NCBI RefSeq assembly: GCF_005843885.1
Contig: NZ_CP040443.1
Span: 372,001-436,000, forward strand
Reading direction: 5' to 3'
DNA length: 64,000 nucleotides
From: Escherichia sp. E4742
GTDB lineage: Bacteria > Pseudomonadota > Gammaproteobacteria > Enterobacterales > Enterobacteriaceae
Position numbers and translations under genes: made by a program. Position 1 is the first letter of the stretch, and the number at the start of each line of letters is the position of its first letter. Shown here piece after piece: positions 34,978 to 45,200 of the stretch. Below the pieces are notes generated by a model that ran no database searches, was not told where the DNA came from, and was given only the letters and a program-made list of their open reading frames with translations.

Positions 34978-35835
34978 ATGAAAGCAGCAGGCTTGCCCGC
35001 CGATCAACAATTTTTCGCCGATCTGTTCAGCGGCCTGGTGCTTAACCCGCAACTGCTTGGGCGCGTCTGGTTTGCCTGCCAGCCCGCCTCGCTGCCGGTA
35101 GGCAGTTTGTGTATTGATTTTCCCCGACTGGATATTGTGCTGCGCGGCGAATATGGCAATCTGCTGGAAGCAAAGCAGCAGCATATGGTGGAAGGAGAAA
35201 TGCTGTTTATTCCGGCGCGCGCAGCTAATTTACCGGTCAACCACAAACCGGTAATGCTGTTAAGCCTGGTGTTTGCGCCGACCTGGCTGGGATTATCGTT
35301 TTACGATAGCCGCACAACGTCGTTGTTGCATCCGGTTCGCCAGATCCAACTTCCCAGCCTGCAACGCGGCGAAGGTGAAGCAATGCTCACCGCCCTCACC
35401 CATCTCAGCCGTTCGCCGCTGGAGCAGAGTATCATTCAACCGTTGGTGTTAAGTTTGCTGCATCTTTGCCGCAACGTGGTCAACATGCCACCGGGCAATT
35501 CGCAACCGCGCGGCGATTTTCTCTACCACAGCATTTGTAACTGGGTTCAGGATAACTACGCCCAGCCGCTCACCCGCGAGAGCGTGGCGCAGTTCTTTAA
35601 TATCACGCCCAATCATCTGTCAAAACTGTTTGCGCAGCATGGGACGATGCGTTTTATCGAGTATGTTCGCTGGGTACGAATGGCAAAAGCGAGGATGATT
35701 TTGCAAAAATATCATCTGTCGATTCATGAAGTGGCGCAGCGTTGCGGGTTTCCGGATAGCGACTATTTTTGTCGCGTTTTCCGGCGTCAGTTTGGTCTGA
35801 CGCCGGGAGAGTACAGCGCACGTTTTCAGGGCTAA
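34978..35835 (+). CDS. ypdC: AraC-family regulator YpdC
   Basis: A 285-residue regulator whose C-terminal third carries the two AraC helix-turn-helix motifs. The first is ESVAQFFNITPNHLSKLF near 200. The second is SIHEVAQRCGFPDSDYFCRVF with the following RQFGLTPGEY family signature. The N-terminal region would bind an effector, but none is known. It follows ypdB closely and ends two bases before the convergent fryA stop, so it may link pyruvate sensing to the neighbouring PTS cluster (inference). Confidence 0.93.
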   Translation: MKAAGLPADQQFFADLFSGLVLNPQLLGRVWFACQPASLPVGSLCIDFPRLDIVLRGEYGNLLEAKQQHMVEGEMLFIPARAANLPVNHKPVMLLSLVFAPTWLGLSFYDSRTTSLLHPVRQIQLPSLQRGEGEAMLTALTHLSRSPLEQSIIQPLVLSLLHLCRNVVNMPPGNSQPRGDFLYHSICNWVQDNYAQPLTRESVAQFFNITPNHLSKLFAQHGTMRFIEYVRWVRMAKARMILQKYHLSIHEVAQRCGFPDSDYFCRVFRRQFGLTPGEYSARFQG

Positions 35836-35837
35836 CT

Positions 35838-38333
35838 TCAGAAGGTTAATTCCGTTTCCAGCAGCGTCAGAATACTTTGTGCATCTTGCGCGGCAAACAG
35901 CGACTGGCGGAAGTTTTTATTCACCAGTTTACGCGCCAGCTGCGAGAAGACTTTCACGTGATTCATCCCTTCGTTAGCGCCCAGCGTCAGCATGATCACC
36001 AGTTCGACTTCGCCCATTTCTGACTGCCAGTCAACCGGTTTCACCAACCGGGCAATGCTGATACTGGAATGACGGATCCACTGTGATTTGGTGTGCGGGA
36101 TCGCCACGCCAAAACCAACGCCAGTAGTCACAATCTCTTCCCGCTGCCAGACATCTTCTTCCAGCTCGAACGGATGCTCAGTGCGCCCGTTAACGCCGAG
36201 GTTACCGCACAGGAACTGAATCGCCTGCTCTTTATTGCTAAAGTCCTGATCAACGAAGATATTCTCCAGCGCCAGCAGTGGGCGAACGTCTTCTTCCGGC
36301 GTAAACGCGGTGAGTAACGCTTCAATTTCCTGCGCGCTGCGGCATTCACATGCCTGACGCGCCAGTTCCCGACACGCCTCGCTATCCAGTTGACGAAGCT
36401 GGCTTTTCACCGCCGGAATGCGTGGGCTACTCATACTTAACTCGTCCAGGCCCAGCCCAAGCAGTAGCGGCAGATAACGGCTTTCACCGCCCAGTTCACC
36501 GCAAATACCTACCCATTTGTCCCGCTGATGCGCAGTGGTAACTATCTGCTGCAACATGCGTAGAAACGATGGCGTAATCGGGTTATACAGCGGCGATACG
36601 CGCGGGTTATTACGATCGACCGCATACAGATACTGGGTCATATCGTTGGAGCCGATACTGAAGAAATCGACCTCATCGCAGAAGTGATCGATGATGTAGC
36701 ACACCGACGGCACTTCCACCATGATACCCAGCGTAATCGTCTCTGCATGACGCAGGCCATCGCGCTTAAGCTCAACGATCGCTTTTTGGATCTCGCCCTT
36801 CACCCATAAGATCTGATCGAGACTGTGGACCATCGGGATCATCAACTGAGCGTTGCCAAAACTGGCGGCACGCAAAATGGCCCGCAGTTGAGTGCGGAAC
36901 AGGTCAGCAAATTCCGGGTAAATACGTACCGCACGATAGCCGAGGAACGGGTTCTCTTCCTGGGGAATGTTGAGGTAAGGAATGCTTTTATCACCGCCGA
37001 TGTCCATCGTGCGGAAGATAATCGGCTTGTCGCCCGCCGCCAGTAACACCTGCTGGTACGCTTCAAACTGCTCCTGTTCATCCGGCGCGCTGTCGCGATC
37101 CATATAGAGCATTTCGGTACGGAACAGCCCGACGCCTTCCGCGCCGTTGGCAAACGCACCTGGCGCTTCCAGAGCAGTGCCGATATTCGCCGCAATATCA
37201 ATACGCTTGTTATCACGGGAATAGGCCAGTTGCGCGGCGGCCTGCGCCTGTTGTTTTTGGCGTTTGTCCGCCAGCGTCTGCGCCACCTGGTAATAACCGC
37301 TCACCGCATCGTTGGGATTAATTGCCAGTACGCCGCACTGGGCATCAAGCACCGCCGGTTGCCCGGCATAACGGGCAATCGCATCCAGCGGCAGGCCGCT
37401 CAAAACCGGAATCGCCGAGGCGCGGGCCAGAATCAGGGTATGCGAGGTGCGCCCGGTTTTCTCCAGAATCATGCCCGCAAGATTTTTCAAATCAAGGCTC
37501 AAAAACTGGCTTGGGGTTAAATCTTCAGCCACCAGAATGGTCGGTTTTTCAAGCACCAGATTATTACGCGGCTTCAGTTCCGGCCAGGTGATATGCAGCA
37601 ACTGTTCGCTAATATCGCGAATGTCGCTGACACGTTCGCGCAGATAATCGCTGGCAGAAGCAGAAAGCTTGTCGCAAACCTGCTCCATATTGCTGATGAT
37701 CGCCGCTCCCAGCCCCTGATGCTGTTCTGCCATCAGGCGACGGATATTCCCTGCAAATTCATCATCCTGAATCAGCGACAAATGGGCGCTGAGGATGGTT
37801 TTGCTTTCGCCGTCACGCTCGCGCAACTGCTGATTCAGTTGCTCGGCAAGCGTTGCCAGGCTGTGCTCCAGCCGGGTGGAATCTTGCGCACTGGCGGGGA
37901 TCGCCCGGTAACTGTCGAGGCTGTCGCTCTGTAACAGGGTCAGCGTACCCACGCCGACGCCGCTTGCCAGCACATTGCCGTACAGTAAATCGGGGTTCAG
38001 GCGGCTTAATGAACGCGGCAGTGGATGCGCCGTCAGTTCTGCCTGCGTCGGCTGGACGCTGTCGCTGTCGATAAAGCGAACCTGGATGTACTCTTCCAGC
38101 ATGCGCCGCGCCTGCTCTTCATCGCTGCCGCTAATGTTCAGGCTGCAACTGTCATTAAATAAGGTGCCTGTGCCAATCAGCGCCAGCGAACTTTTGGCAT
38201 CCGCCTTCGCGTTCTGGCGATGGTTGATGAAGGTGATTTCGCTTTGCCACTGGCTGCACTGTTCCTTAAGTTCCCACGCCGGACGAGCATGTAGACCGTT
38301 AGGCAAAGGACAGAGAAATTGAATCGTTAACAT
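35838..38333 (-). CDS. fryA: Multiphosphoryl transfer protein FryA (HPr-EI-EIIA)
   Basis: An 831-residue fused PTS protein carrying out the soluble phosphorylation chain for a fructose-like permease. The HPr domain has its histidine at residue 15 (NGLHARPAW). Enzyme I follows from about 115 to 660, with active histidine 298 in GRTSHTLILARASAIP and the PEP-binding IGSNDMTQYLYAVDR block. The EIIA-fructose domain has its histidine in GVAIPHTKS. It is the distal gene of fryBC-ypdFE-fryA, 24 bases after ypdE. The sugar is not known. Confidence 0.95.
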   Translation of the reverse strand: MLTIQFLCPLPNGLHARPAWELKEQCSQWQSEITFINHRQNAKADAKSSLALIGTGTLFNDSCSLNISGSDEEQARRMLEEYIQVRFIDSDSVQPTQAELTAHPLPRSLSRLNPDLLYGNVLASGVGVGTLTLLQSDSLDSYRAIPASAQDSTRLEHSLATLAEQLNQQLRERDGESKTILSAHLSLIQDDEFAGNIRRLMAEQHQGLGAAIISNMEQVCDKLSASASDYLRERVSDIRDISEQLLHITWPELKPRNNLVLEKPTILVAEDLTPSQFLSLDLKNLAGMILEKTGRTSHTLILARASAIPVLSGLPLDAIARYAGQPAVLDAQCGVLAINPNDAVSGYYQVAQTLADKRQKQQAQAAAQLAYSRDNKRIDIAANIGTALEAPGAFANGAEGVGLFRTEMLYMDRDSAPDEQEQFEAYQQVLLAAGDKPIIFRTMDIGGDKSIPYLNIPQEENPFLGYRAVRIYPEFADLFRTQLRAILRAASFGNAQLMIPMVHSLDQILWVKGEIQKAIVELKRDGLRHAETITLGIMVEVPSVCYIIDHFCDEVDFFSIGSNDMTQYLYAVDRNNPRVSPLYNPITPSFLRMLQQIVTTAHQRDKWVGICGELGGESRYLPLLLGLGLDELSMSSPRIPAVKSQLRQLDSEACRELARQACECRSAQEIEALLTAFTPEEDVRPLLALENIFVDQDFSNKEQAIQFLCGNLGVNGRTEHPFELEEDVWQREEIVTTGVGFGVAIPHTKSQWIRHSSISIARLVKPVDWQSEMGEVELVIMLTLGANEGMNHVKVFSQLARKLVNKNFRQSLFAAQDAQSILTLLETELTF

Positions 38334-38357
38334 AACCGCTCCGGGTTAATCAGGAGA

Positions 38358-39395
38358 TCATCTGAAATCCGTCAGTTGAACAACCGTCTCACGCGTAAGA
38401 CGTTGAATAAGGGCAGATAAAAGTTGCTGCATCTGCAAAATGTCGCGGCAATCGGCAATCGATGCGGCGCAATGTCCATGGCGGGTTGCTGGCCCCATCA
38501 CCACTGTGGGTATGCCAGTACCGGTTAAGTGCACCGCTCCACCGTCCGTGCCGCCGTTGCTGAACATATCCGCCTGCAACGGTACGCCAATTTCTGCCGC
38601 CACGGTTTCAATCCACGCGGTGAGTTTTGGCGGCGCAATCAGCAATTTATCGCTTAACACCAGCATCGGGCCGTTACCAATCTGGCGATGGTTAGCCGAA
38701 CCATAATCAAAGTTTTTCGCCCAGCAGGCGGTATCAAGCACAATGGCGACATCCGGCGACAACGCGCGGGTGGCGGTTTGCCCGCCGCGTAATCCCACCT
38801 CTTCGCTGGAGCTGGCCACCAGCCACACTTCCGCAGGCAGCTCGGCGCCGTGCAGTTCGCGCAGTAACGTCACCAGCAGATAGCAACCGAGGCGGTCATC
38901 AAAGGCTTTCCCCATCACTCGCTGGTGGGGGAGAACCTGAAAAGTGGTATCGAAGGTGACGCGATCGCCTGGACGAATTCCCGCCTGCATGACTTCGTCA
39001 TAGGAGCGCGCACCAATATCCACGCGCATGGCGCTAACGTCATTCCCCTGCCGCTCGCCATCAAGCAGGCCGGGAATTTTGCACTCTTCACGGGTAGTGA
39101 TCCGCACCGACTGCAGCTGGCGGGCGGCCATGCGCACGTTGCCAACTGGCAGCACATCAATCGCTCCTTCCCGGGAGATGCTGCGCACCATAAATCCCAC
39201 TTCGTCCATATGCGCGCAGATCATCACCTTCGGACCTGTCGATTCATTGAGGCGGATCAGCACCGATCCCAGACCATCAAATCGCACCTCTTTTTGCAGG
39301 CGATCCGCTTCATCCAGCAGGATCTGCCGTACTTCCTGTTCCGAGGAGGCGATCGCATCTGCCTCGCTCAACGCTTTTAATAGCGATAAATCCAT
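38358..39395 (-). CDS. ypdE: M42-family aminopeptidase YpdE
   Basis: A 345-residue metal-dependent aminopeptidase of the M42 (tetrahedral aminopeptidase/glutamyl aminopeptidase) family. Metal-binding residues are visible: HMDEVGFMV near 62, the FDDRLGCY aspartate near 167, ASSSEEVGLRGG near 198, and a late histidine in ATRHGHCAA. In E. coli YpdE trims peptides left by YpdF. It overlaps ypdF by one base. Its location inside the fry PTS cluster suggests use of a glycopeptide-like or peptide-linked nutrient, which is speculative. Confidence 0.94.
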   Translation of the reverse strand: MDLSLLKALSEADAIASSEQEVRQILLDEADRLQKEVRFDGLGSVLIRLNESTGPKVMICAHMDEVGFMVRSISREGAIDVLPVGNVRMAARQLQSVRITTREECKIPGLLDGERQGNDVSAMRVDIGARSYDEVMQAGIRPGDRVTFDTTFQVLPHQRVMGKAFDDRLGCYLLVTLLRELHGAELPAEVWLVASSSEEVGLRGGQTATRALSPDVAIVLDTACWAKNFDYGSANHRQIGNGPMLVLSDKLLIAPPKLTAWIETVAAEIGVPLQADMFSNGGTDGGAVHLTGTGIPTVVMGPATRHGHCAASIADCRDILQMQQLLSALIQRLTRETVVQLTDFR

Positions 39396-40480
39396 TATGC
39401 CTCTCCCGTGAGCAACACTGTTTTCGGCATGGCGTAGAGCACTTCTGCGCCTTGCGGGGTGACCAGCACAACATCTTCGATGCGCACGCCCCCTTGCCCT
39501 GGCAAATAAATCCCCGGCTCCACGGTCAGTAACATGCCTGGCTGTAGCGTCGTGGTGTCCCGCGGTGAAAAACGCGGATTTTCGTGTACTTCAATGCCGA
39601 TAGCATGACCGGTGTTATGGCCGAAATAGTCGCCATAACCGGCTTCTGTAATCACCCGGCGCGCGGCATCGTCAACCTGTTGGCAGCGCACGCCGGGGCG
39701 AATCGCAGAGATTGCCGCGAGCTGTGCCTGCAAGACAATCTGATACACATTAAACAGCGGGTGAGATTCGGCGCTCACCCCTTCGCCATTAACCAGGACG
39801 GTGCGCGTCATATCAGAGCAGTAGCCCTGATACTGCGCACCGAAATCGAGAGTGACAAACTCGCCTGCTGCAACAATCTTGTCGCTGGCTTTACCGTGCG
39901 GCAGCGCCCCACGCCAGCCGCTGGCAACAATGGTGTCAAAAGAGGCTTTTTCTGCGCCCTGCTGGCGCATAAACCACTCCAGTTCAGCGGCTATCTCGCA
40001 TTCGCTCATCCCCGCCTGAATAAAGCGGCGAATATGCTCTGCGCCACGATCGGCAATCCCACAGGCGAGGCGGATTTTCTCCACCTCCTCTGGCGTTTTG
40101 ATTTGCCGCAGCACATCCGGCGTGGCGCTAACCAGTTTCGCATTGAGTTCGGACTGCCAGCGGTGCGCGGTTTCCCAACTCACCTGCTGGCCTTCAAAAC
40201 CGAGCGTTTGCAGCTGTTCATCGGCAATGATTTGATTGACGATGGTGGCAAGCGTGTGCATCGCGTCGAGCAAATGCAGCTGGTAGCCTTGCGTGCGGGC
40301 TTCTACATCCGCGTAATAGCGCGAGTCCACCAGAATGTGCGCACTTTCACGGCTAATCACTACATAACCTGATCCGGTGGAGATCCCCAGATGCGGCTGT
40401 TTGTTCTGCCGTGAGGAGAGAAGCACCGCATCCAGTTGTTGCGCCTTAAGCCAGTCGCGCAGCGAAGCGAGTAATGTCAT
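39395..40480 (-). CDS. ypdF: Xaa-Pro/methionyl aminopeptidase YpdF
   Basis: A 361-residue M24-family aminopeptidase. The N-terminal creatinase-like domain is followed by a pita-bread catalytic domain with the five metal ligands in TLDFGAQYQGYCSDMTRT, GHNTGHAIG and VEPGIYLPGQGGVRIED near 330. The E. coli enzyme removes N-terminal Met or Xaa before proline and works with YpdE. It overlaps ypdE by one base and follows fryC by 15 bases. Confidence 0.95.
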   Translation of the reverse strand: MTLLASLRDWLKAQQLDAVLLSSRQNKQPHLGISTGSGYVVISRESAHILVDSRYYADVEARTQGYQLHLLDAMHTLATIVNQIIADEQLQTLGFEGQQVSWETAHRWQSELNAKLVSATPDVLRQIKTPEEVEKIRLACGIADRGAEHIRRFIQAGMSECEIAAELEWFMRQQGAEKASFDTIVASGWRGALPHGKASDKIVAAGEFVTLDFGAQYQGYCSDMTRTVLVNGEGVSAESHPLFNVYQIVLQAQLAAISAIRPGVRCQQVDDAARRVITEAGYGDYFGHNTGHAIGIEVHENPRFSPRDTTTLQPGMLLTVEPGIYLPGQGGVRIEDVVLVTPQGAEVLYAMPKTVLLTGEA

Positions 40481-40495
40481 CTGGATTTTTCCTTC

Positions 40496-41743
40496 TTACA
40501 GGCTATCGATTAACAATTTGCCTTTGCGGAACATCATCAGACGCAGGAACACCACCATCAGCGCAGTAATGATTGCTCCCAGCGCGATCCCCGCCATATA
40601 GACGCCCAGATTAGTAACCAGCGGCCACGCCCAGATAGCGGATTCCGGGAACCATTGCACTGCACCCAGCCAGACAGCAGCGGTGGAACCGACAATCGCG
40701 CCAACCATATAGGACGGAATGGCGGTGATGGGGCTTTCCAGCGCAAACGGAATCGCACCTTCACTGATCCCCATAAACGCAAGGAACATCGCGGTTTTAC
40801 CCTGCGGATAAAGCTGAGCGTTGAACAGGCGTTTGCCGGTTAAACGACGATCAATAATGGTCGCCAGACCCAGACCAATCGGCGGAATAACGATAGCGAT
40901 AGAACGCGCGGTGACCGGTAATACATGGTCGGTGGTAAAGCTGAAGGCGACGAAACCAGCTGCTTTGTTGATTGGACCACCCAAGTCGATTGCGGTCGCC
41001 GCAGCAATGCCCATTGCGTACATCAGCGCGCCCTTCTCACCAGCAGCGGTCAGCACGGTACGGATACCGCCGTTGATCCAGCCACCAAACGGCGTGATCA
41101 CGTAGTACATCGCCAGCATGACAAAAATGGCGGAAAGAATCGGTAGCAAAAATGTGGTTTTGAACGCTAACAGGAAATCCGGTAACTGGATTTTCTGGTT
41201 CATCCATTTCACGAGGTAACCCGCGACGATAGAAATAATCAGCGCACCAATGAAGGTAGACGGGACTGGTGAAGAGGTCGCCCACTGCATAGTGCTGGGA
41301 TCAAAGTTCAGCAGTTGCGTGGGCTGGGTAGACATCAACCCGCCGATAAACCCAGCCGGGAACGCCAGTTTGCCGCCAATAGAGTTCGCCACAAAAGCGG
41401 CAAACATCGGAATGGCAAAGCCAAACAGCACGCCGCCAAAGGACTGCGACAGCCAGGCAAATTTCAGTAAGGAGAGGTCGAAACCGGAAAATTTCCCACT
41501 ATTAAGAGCATCCATAATGCCGATGTCTGCGGGAATTTTAAGCCAGCTATAAGCAATCAGCTGGCTGAAAGCGAGGATCACACCGCCCATAATTAAGGTC
41601 GGCACCATGCGTGAAATCCCTGACATCACATGCTGCGGGAGTTCACCCCAGAAGCTGGTTTTAGAGGCCTGCGGATTCTTAACTGCCGCTGCCGCACCGG
41701 ATGCGCCAGGCACAACGGTTGCACTGCGTTTTTTAATGGCCAT
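40496..41743 (-). CDS. fryC: Fructose-like PTS EIIC component FryC
   Basis: A 415-residue inner-membrane permease domain of a fructose-family PTS, with a polar 35-residue N-terminus and about ten membrane segments. GGKLAFPAGFIGGLMSTQPT and DLGGPINKAAGFVAFSF are typical EIIC-fructose regions, and GISEGAIPFA is the conserved family motif near residue 310. It works with FryB (EIIB) and FryA (EIIA). It follows fryB by 21 bases. Confidence 0.95.
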   Translation of the reverse strand: MAIKKRSATVVPGASGAAAAVKNPQASKTSFWGELPQHVMSGISRMVPTLIMGGVILAFSQLIAYSWLKIPADIGIMDALNSGKFSGFDLSLLKFAWLSQSFGGVLFGFAIPMFAAFVANSIGGKLAFPAGFIGGLMSTQPTQLLNFDPSTMQWATSSPVPSTFIGALIISIVAGYLVKWMNQKIQLPDFLLAFKTTFLLPILSAIFVMLAMYYVITPFGGWINGGIRTVLTAAGEKGALMYAMGIAAATAIDLGGPINKAAGFVAFSFTTDHVLPVTARSIAIVIPPIGLGLATIIDRRLTGKRLFNAQLYPQGKTAMFLAFMGISEGAIPFALESPITAIPSYMVGAIVGSTAAVWLGAVQWFPESAIWAWPLVTNLGVYMAGIALGAIITALMVVFLRLMMFRKGKLLIDSL

Positions 41744-41764
41744 AATAATTATCCCTGTCGAATA

Positions 41765-42091
41765 TTACTGTTGTTCAGCGGCAATCATCTCTTCGATTTC
41801 TTTGATGATGCCCGCAGCGTTTTTAATTGCGTCCTGCAAAGTGATTTCATAAACGTCGCGTGATTCGAAACGCTCGTTATCTTCTGGTGTTACTGCCACG
41901 GAATGAATGATGATGGTCGCTTCGGCGATATCCTGCGCCGTCAGGCGGTTCTGGATGCCATCCGCGCCCTGAGTTTCAATTTTCACTTCATAGCCGGCTT
42001 CCACCGCCGCTTCTTCCAGCGCCTGGGCGGCCATAAAGGTGTGAGCCAGGCCCATTGGGCAGGCACATAAGGCAATCAGTTTCTTACTCAT
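41765..42091 (-). CDS. fryB: Fructose-like PTS EIIB component FryB
   Basis: A 108-residue EIIB domain with the phospho-accepting cysteine in ALCACPMGLAHTFMA near residue 11, the fructose-EIIB C-P-x-G-x-A-H-T motif. It is first of the operon fryB-fryC-ypdF-ypdE-fryA. The start has GAGG nine bases upstream. About 218 bases separate it from the glk stop, where a promoter is expected but not located. Confidence 0.95.
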   Translation of the reverse strand: MSKKLIALCACPMGLAHTFMAAQALEEAAVEAGYEVKIETQGADGIQNRLTAQDIAEATIIIHSVAVTPEDNERFESRDVYEITLQDAIKNAAGIIKEIEEMIAAEQQ

Positions 42092-42309
42092 CGTTATTTC
42101 CTCGTTCGTTTATAGTTGACGAATGAAATTATGAACGTGCAAAACAAATTGCCGTTACCAGACAAATAATGCATTTACTGGAGAATTAATCCCGTAGTGC
42201 GGAAGTGTGACGCAGGTCGGCCTTGTGAAGAGACACAAAGAAAAATTGAATTAACCGCTTGATTTAAAAGATTATCGGGAGAGTCACCTCCCGATATGAC
42301 AGGAAGGAT

Positions 42310-43275
42310 TTACAGAATGTGGCCTAAGGTCTGGCGTAAATGTGCACCAGAACCGAGAAGCCCAGGGTTATCGTGCACAATTAAATAGACCGGAATATCA
42401 TGAACATAATCTTTAAAGCGCCCTTTGTCTTCAAAAGCGGCACGGAAACCGGAGGCTTTGAAGAACTCAAGGAAACGCGGAACGATACCGCCCGCAATAT
42501 AGACGCCGCCAAATGTTCCGAGATTGAGCGCCAGATTGCCGCCAAAACGCCCCATAATGACGCAAAACAATGACAACGCACGACGGCAATCAGTGCAGCT
42601 GTCAGCCAGCGCGCGTTCGGTAATATCCTTTGGCTTGAGATTTTCCGGCAGGCGGTTGTCAGCTTTCACAATCGCGCGATACAAATTCACCAGACCAGGG
42701 CCAGAGAGCACGCGTTCAGCCGAGACATGGCCAATTTCCGCGCGCAGTATTTCAAGGATAATGGCTTCTTCTTCACTGTTTGGCGCAAAATCAACGTGAC
42801 CGCCTTCACCAGGCAGGCTTACCCAGCGTTTATCGACATGGACCAGATGTGCAACCCCAAGCCCTGTCCCGGCACCGTACACCGCGACAGGTTTACCTTC
42901 AACTGGTTCTGCGCCGCCAAACTGGATCAGATGCTCTTTTTTCAGCATCGGGATCGCCATCGAAACCGCCGTAAAATCGTTAATAATCTCCAGGTGGCTA
43001 AAACCGAGATTCTTTTTCATTTCGGCAATCGAAAACGCCCAGGTGTGGTTGGTCATTGCCACCCAGTCACCGGTAATTGGGCAAGCAATGGCGATGCAGC
43101 CATCTTTCACCTCGACTTTATGCTCTTCAAGATAAACGCGAATGACCGCTTCCAGGCTGGGATAATCAAGCCCTGAATAGGTTTTAGCCTGCGAGATTTC
43201 ACCACTGGCAATATCACACAGAGCAAGACGTGCGTTAGTACCGCCCACATCACCGACTAATGCATACTTTGTCAT
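42310..43275 (-). CDS. glk: Glucokinase Glk
   Basis: Glk phosphorylates cytosolic glucose (from maltose, trehalose or lactose breakdown) with ATP. The 321-residue protein has the ATP-binding phosphate motif GDVGGTNARLAL at 8-19, the catalytic-aspartate segment INDFTAVSMA near 100, and the AVYGAGTGLGVAHL phosphate-2 region near 135. It is a single gene with its own upstream region, divergent from yfeO. Confidence 0.98.
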   Translation of the reverse strand: MTKYALVGDVGGTNARLALCDIASGEISQAKTYSGLDYPSLEAVIRVYLEEHKVEVKDGCIAIACPITGDWVAMTNHTWAFSIAEMKKNLGFSHLEIINDFTAVSMAIPMLKKEHLIQFGGAEPVEGKPVAVYGAGTGLGVAHLVHVDKRWVSLPGEGGHVDFAPNSEEEAIILEILRAEIGHVSAERVLSGPGLVNLYRAIVKADNRLPENLKPKDITERALADSCTDCRRALSLFCVIMGRFGGNLALNLGTFGGVYIAGGIVPRFLEFFKASGFRAAFEDKGRFKDYVHDIPVYLIVHDNPGLLGSGAHLRQTLGHIL

Positions 43276-43479
43276 TCTTCAACTGCTCCGCTAAAGTCAA
43301 AATAATTCTTTCTCACACTGTAAGTTCATGGGGGCATAACAACAACGCCGTAGAGGCGGGCTCCCTGTAAATATCGATCTGGGTCACACATTTACTTTAT
43401 CGTTTCAGCACCAATTGCAGCGATGTCTTTATGCAAGCTGGGCAAACTAAATATCTGAACCCGCATAAAGGAATAGAAC

Positions 43480-44736
43480 ATGCTCCATCCGCGAGCCAGA
43501 ACCATGTTGTTATTATCGCTCCCCGCTCTGGCAATTGGGATTGCGTCCAGTCTTATTCTGATGGTGGTAATGAAAATCGCCTCGGTATTACAGAATCTGC
43601 TCTGGCAACGACTGCCGGGAAGTCTGGGGATAGCCCAGGATTCACCGCTCTGGATCATTGGAATTTTAACGCTGACAGGGGCTGCTGTTGGGCTAGTCAT
43701 CCGTTTCAGCCGGGGTCATGCCGGGCCGGATCCTGCCTGTGAAGCGCTGATTGGCGCGCCAGTCCCCCCCTCTGCGCTACCTGGACTTATCGTAGCATTA
43801 ATTCTCGGTCTTGCTGGCGGCGTCAGTCTTGGGCCGGAACATCCCATTATGACCGTCAATATCGCCCTCGCGGTGGCGATTGGCGCGCGTCTGTTACCAC
43901 GAGTGAACCGGATGGAGTGGACTATTTTAGCCTCTGCGGGCACCATCGGCGCACTGTTTGGCACACCTGTTGCGGCGGCGTTGATATTTTCGCAAACCTT
44001 AAATGGCAGCCACGACGTTCCACTTTGGGATCGTCTCTTTGCGCCGTTAATGGCAGCGGCGGCTGGCGCACTAACCACCGGATTGTTTATCCATCCTCAT
44101 TTTTCGCTGCCCATTGCTCATTACGGACAGATGCAGTTAGCAGACATCATCAGTGGTGCAATTGTGACGGCGATCGCCATCGCGGCAGGTATGGTTGCAG
44201 TGTGGTGTTTCCCACGGGTGCACGCGATGATGCATCAGATTAAAAATCCGGTCCTCATGCTGGGAGGTGGCGGCTTTATTCTCGGTATTCTGGGTGTTAT
44301 TGGTGGGCCTGTTTCGCTATTTAAAGGGCTGGACGAGATGCAGCAGATGGTGACAAATCAGGCTTTCAGCACCAGTGATTACTTATTGCTGGCGGTAATC
44401 AAACTTGCCGCCCTGGTCATTGCCGCCGCCAGCGGGTTTCGCGGCGGGCGAATCTTCCCGGCGGTATTTGTCGGCGTAGCGTTAGGTTTGATGCTGCATG
44501 CGCACGTTCCCGCCGTTCCAGCGGCCATTACCGTTTCCTGCGCGATTCTCGGCCTCGTACTGGTGGTAACGCGCGATGGCTGGCTAAGTTTGTTTATGGC
44601 GGCGGTCGTTGTACCTGATTCCACATTGTTACCGCTACTGTGTATCGTCATGCTTCCGGCATGGTTATTACTGGCAGGTAAACCGATGATGATGGTGAAT
44701 CGTCCAAAACAACAGCCACCCCACGATAACCTTTAG
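43480..44736 (+). CDS. yfeO: ClC-family ion channel/transporter YfeO
   Basis: A 418-residue membrane protein with about eleven hydrophobic segments of the voltage-gated chloride channel superfamily. The conserved GGVSLGPEHPIM block near residue 125 aligns with the ClC ion-binding motif, although the second glutamate-rich signature differs. ASGFRGGRIFPAVFVGVALG near 325 matches the other conserved loop. Transport has not been demonstrated to my knowledge. It is a single gene divergent from glk. Confidence 0.92.
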   Translation: MLHPRARTMLLLSLPALAIGIASSLILMVVMKIASVLQNLLWQRLPGSLGIAQDSPLWIIGILTLTGAAVGLVIRFSRGHAGPDPACEALIGAPVPPSALPGLIVALILGLAGGVSLGPEHPIMTVNIALAVAIGARLLPRVNRMEWTILASAGTIGALFGTPVAAALIFSQTLNGSHDVPLWDRLFAPLMAAAAGALTTGLFIHPHFSLPIAHYGQMQLADIISGAIVTAIAIAAGMVAVWCFPRVHAMMHQIKNPVLMLGGGGFILGILGVIGGPVSLFKGLDEMQQMVTNQAFSTSDYLLLAVIKLAALVIAAASGFRGGRIFPAVFVGVALGLMLHAHVPAVPAAITVSCAILGLVLVVTRDGWLSLFMAAVVVPDSTLLPLLCIVMLPAWLLLAGKPMMMVNRPKQQPPHDNL

Positions 44737-44850
44737 CAAAAAATGCTCTCCCTTATGATTTAAGAGTTATGGCGATGAAACGGGGCTTTACCTCCCCGTA
44801 ATATTGCGTTAACAGGCCGCTGACGGCTTCGATCGTGAAGGAGAATAACA

Positions 44851-45177
44851 ATGTTCAGGTCACTGTTTCTGGCGGCCGCCCTGATGGCATTTATCCCGCT
44901 TGCAGCAAACGCAGGTGAAATTACCTTACTGCCATCAATTAAATTACAAATTGGCGATCGCGATAATTATGGTAACTACTGGGACGGTGGCCACTGGCGC
45001 GATCGTGACTACTGGCACCGTAATTATGAATGGCGTAAAAACCGCTGGTGGCGTCATGATAATGGCCATCACCGTGGCTGGGATAAGCGTAAAGCGTATG
45101 AGCGTGGCTATCGCGAAGGCTGGCGCGACCGTGATGATCATCGTGGAAAAGGCCGTGGACATGGGCATCGTCATTAA
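44851..45177 (+). CDS. ypeC: Secreted DUF2502 protein YpeC
   Basis: A 108-residue exported protein: a signal peptide ends at PLAANAG, and the mature part is rich in Trp, Arg, His, Asp and Gly with repeated RDYW/HWRDRD-like patterns (DGGHWRDRDYWHRNYEWRK). This is the DUF2502 family, of unknown function. The histidine/aspartate-rich tail could bind metals, which fits its place beside mntH only loosely. The start has AAGGAG nine bases upstream. Confidence 0.9.
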   Translation: MFRSLFLAAALMAFIPLAANAGEITLLPSIKLQIGDRDNYGNYWDGGHWRDRDYWHRNYEWRKNRWWRHDNGHHRGWDKRKAYERGYREGWRDRDDHRGKGRGHGHRH

Positions 45178-45200
45178 ACACATTCGCTAATGGAGCACAA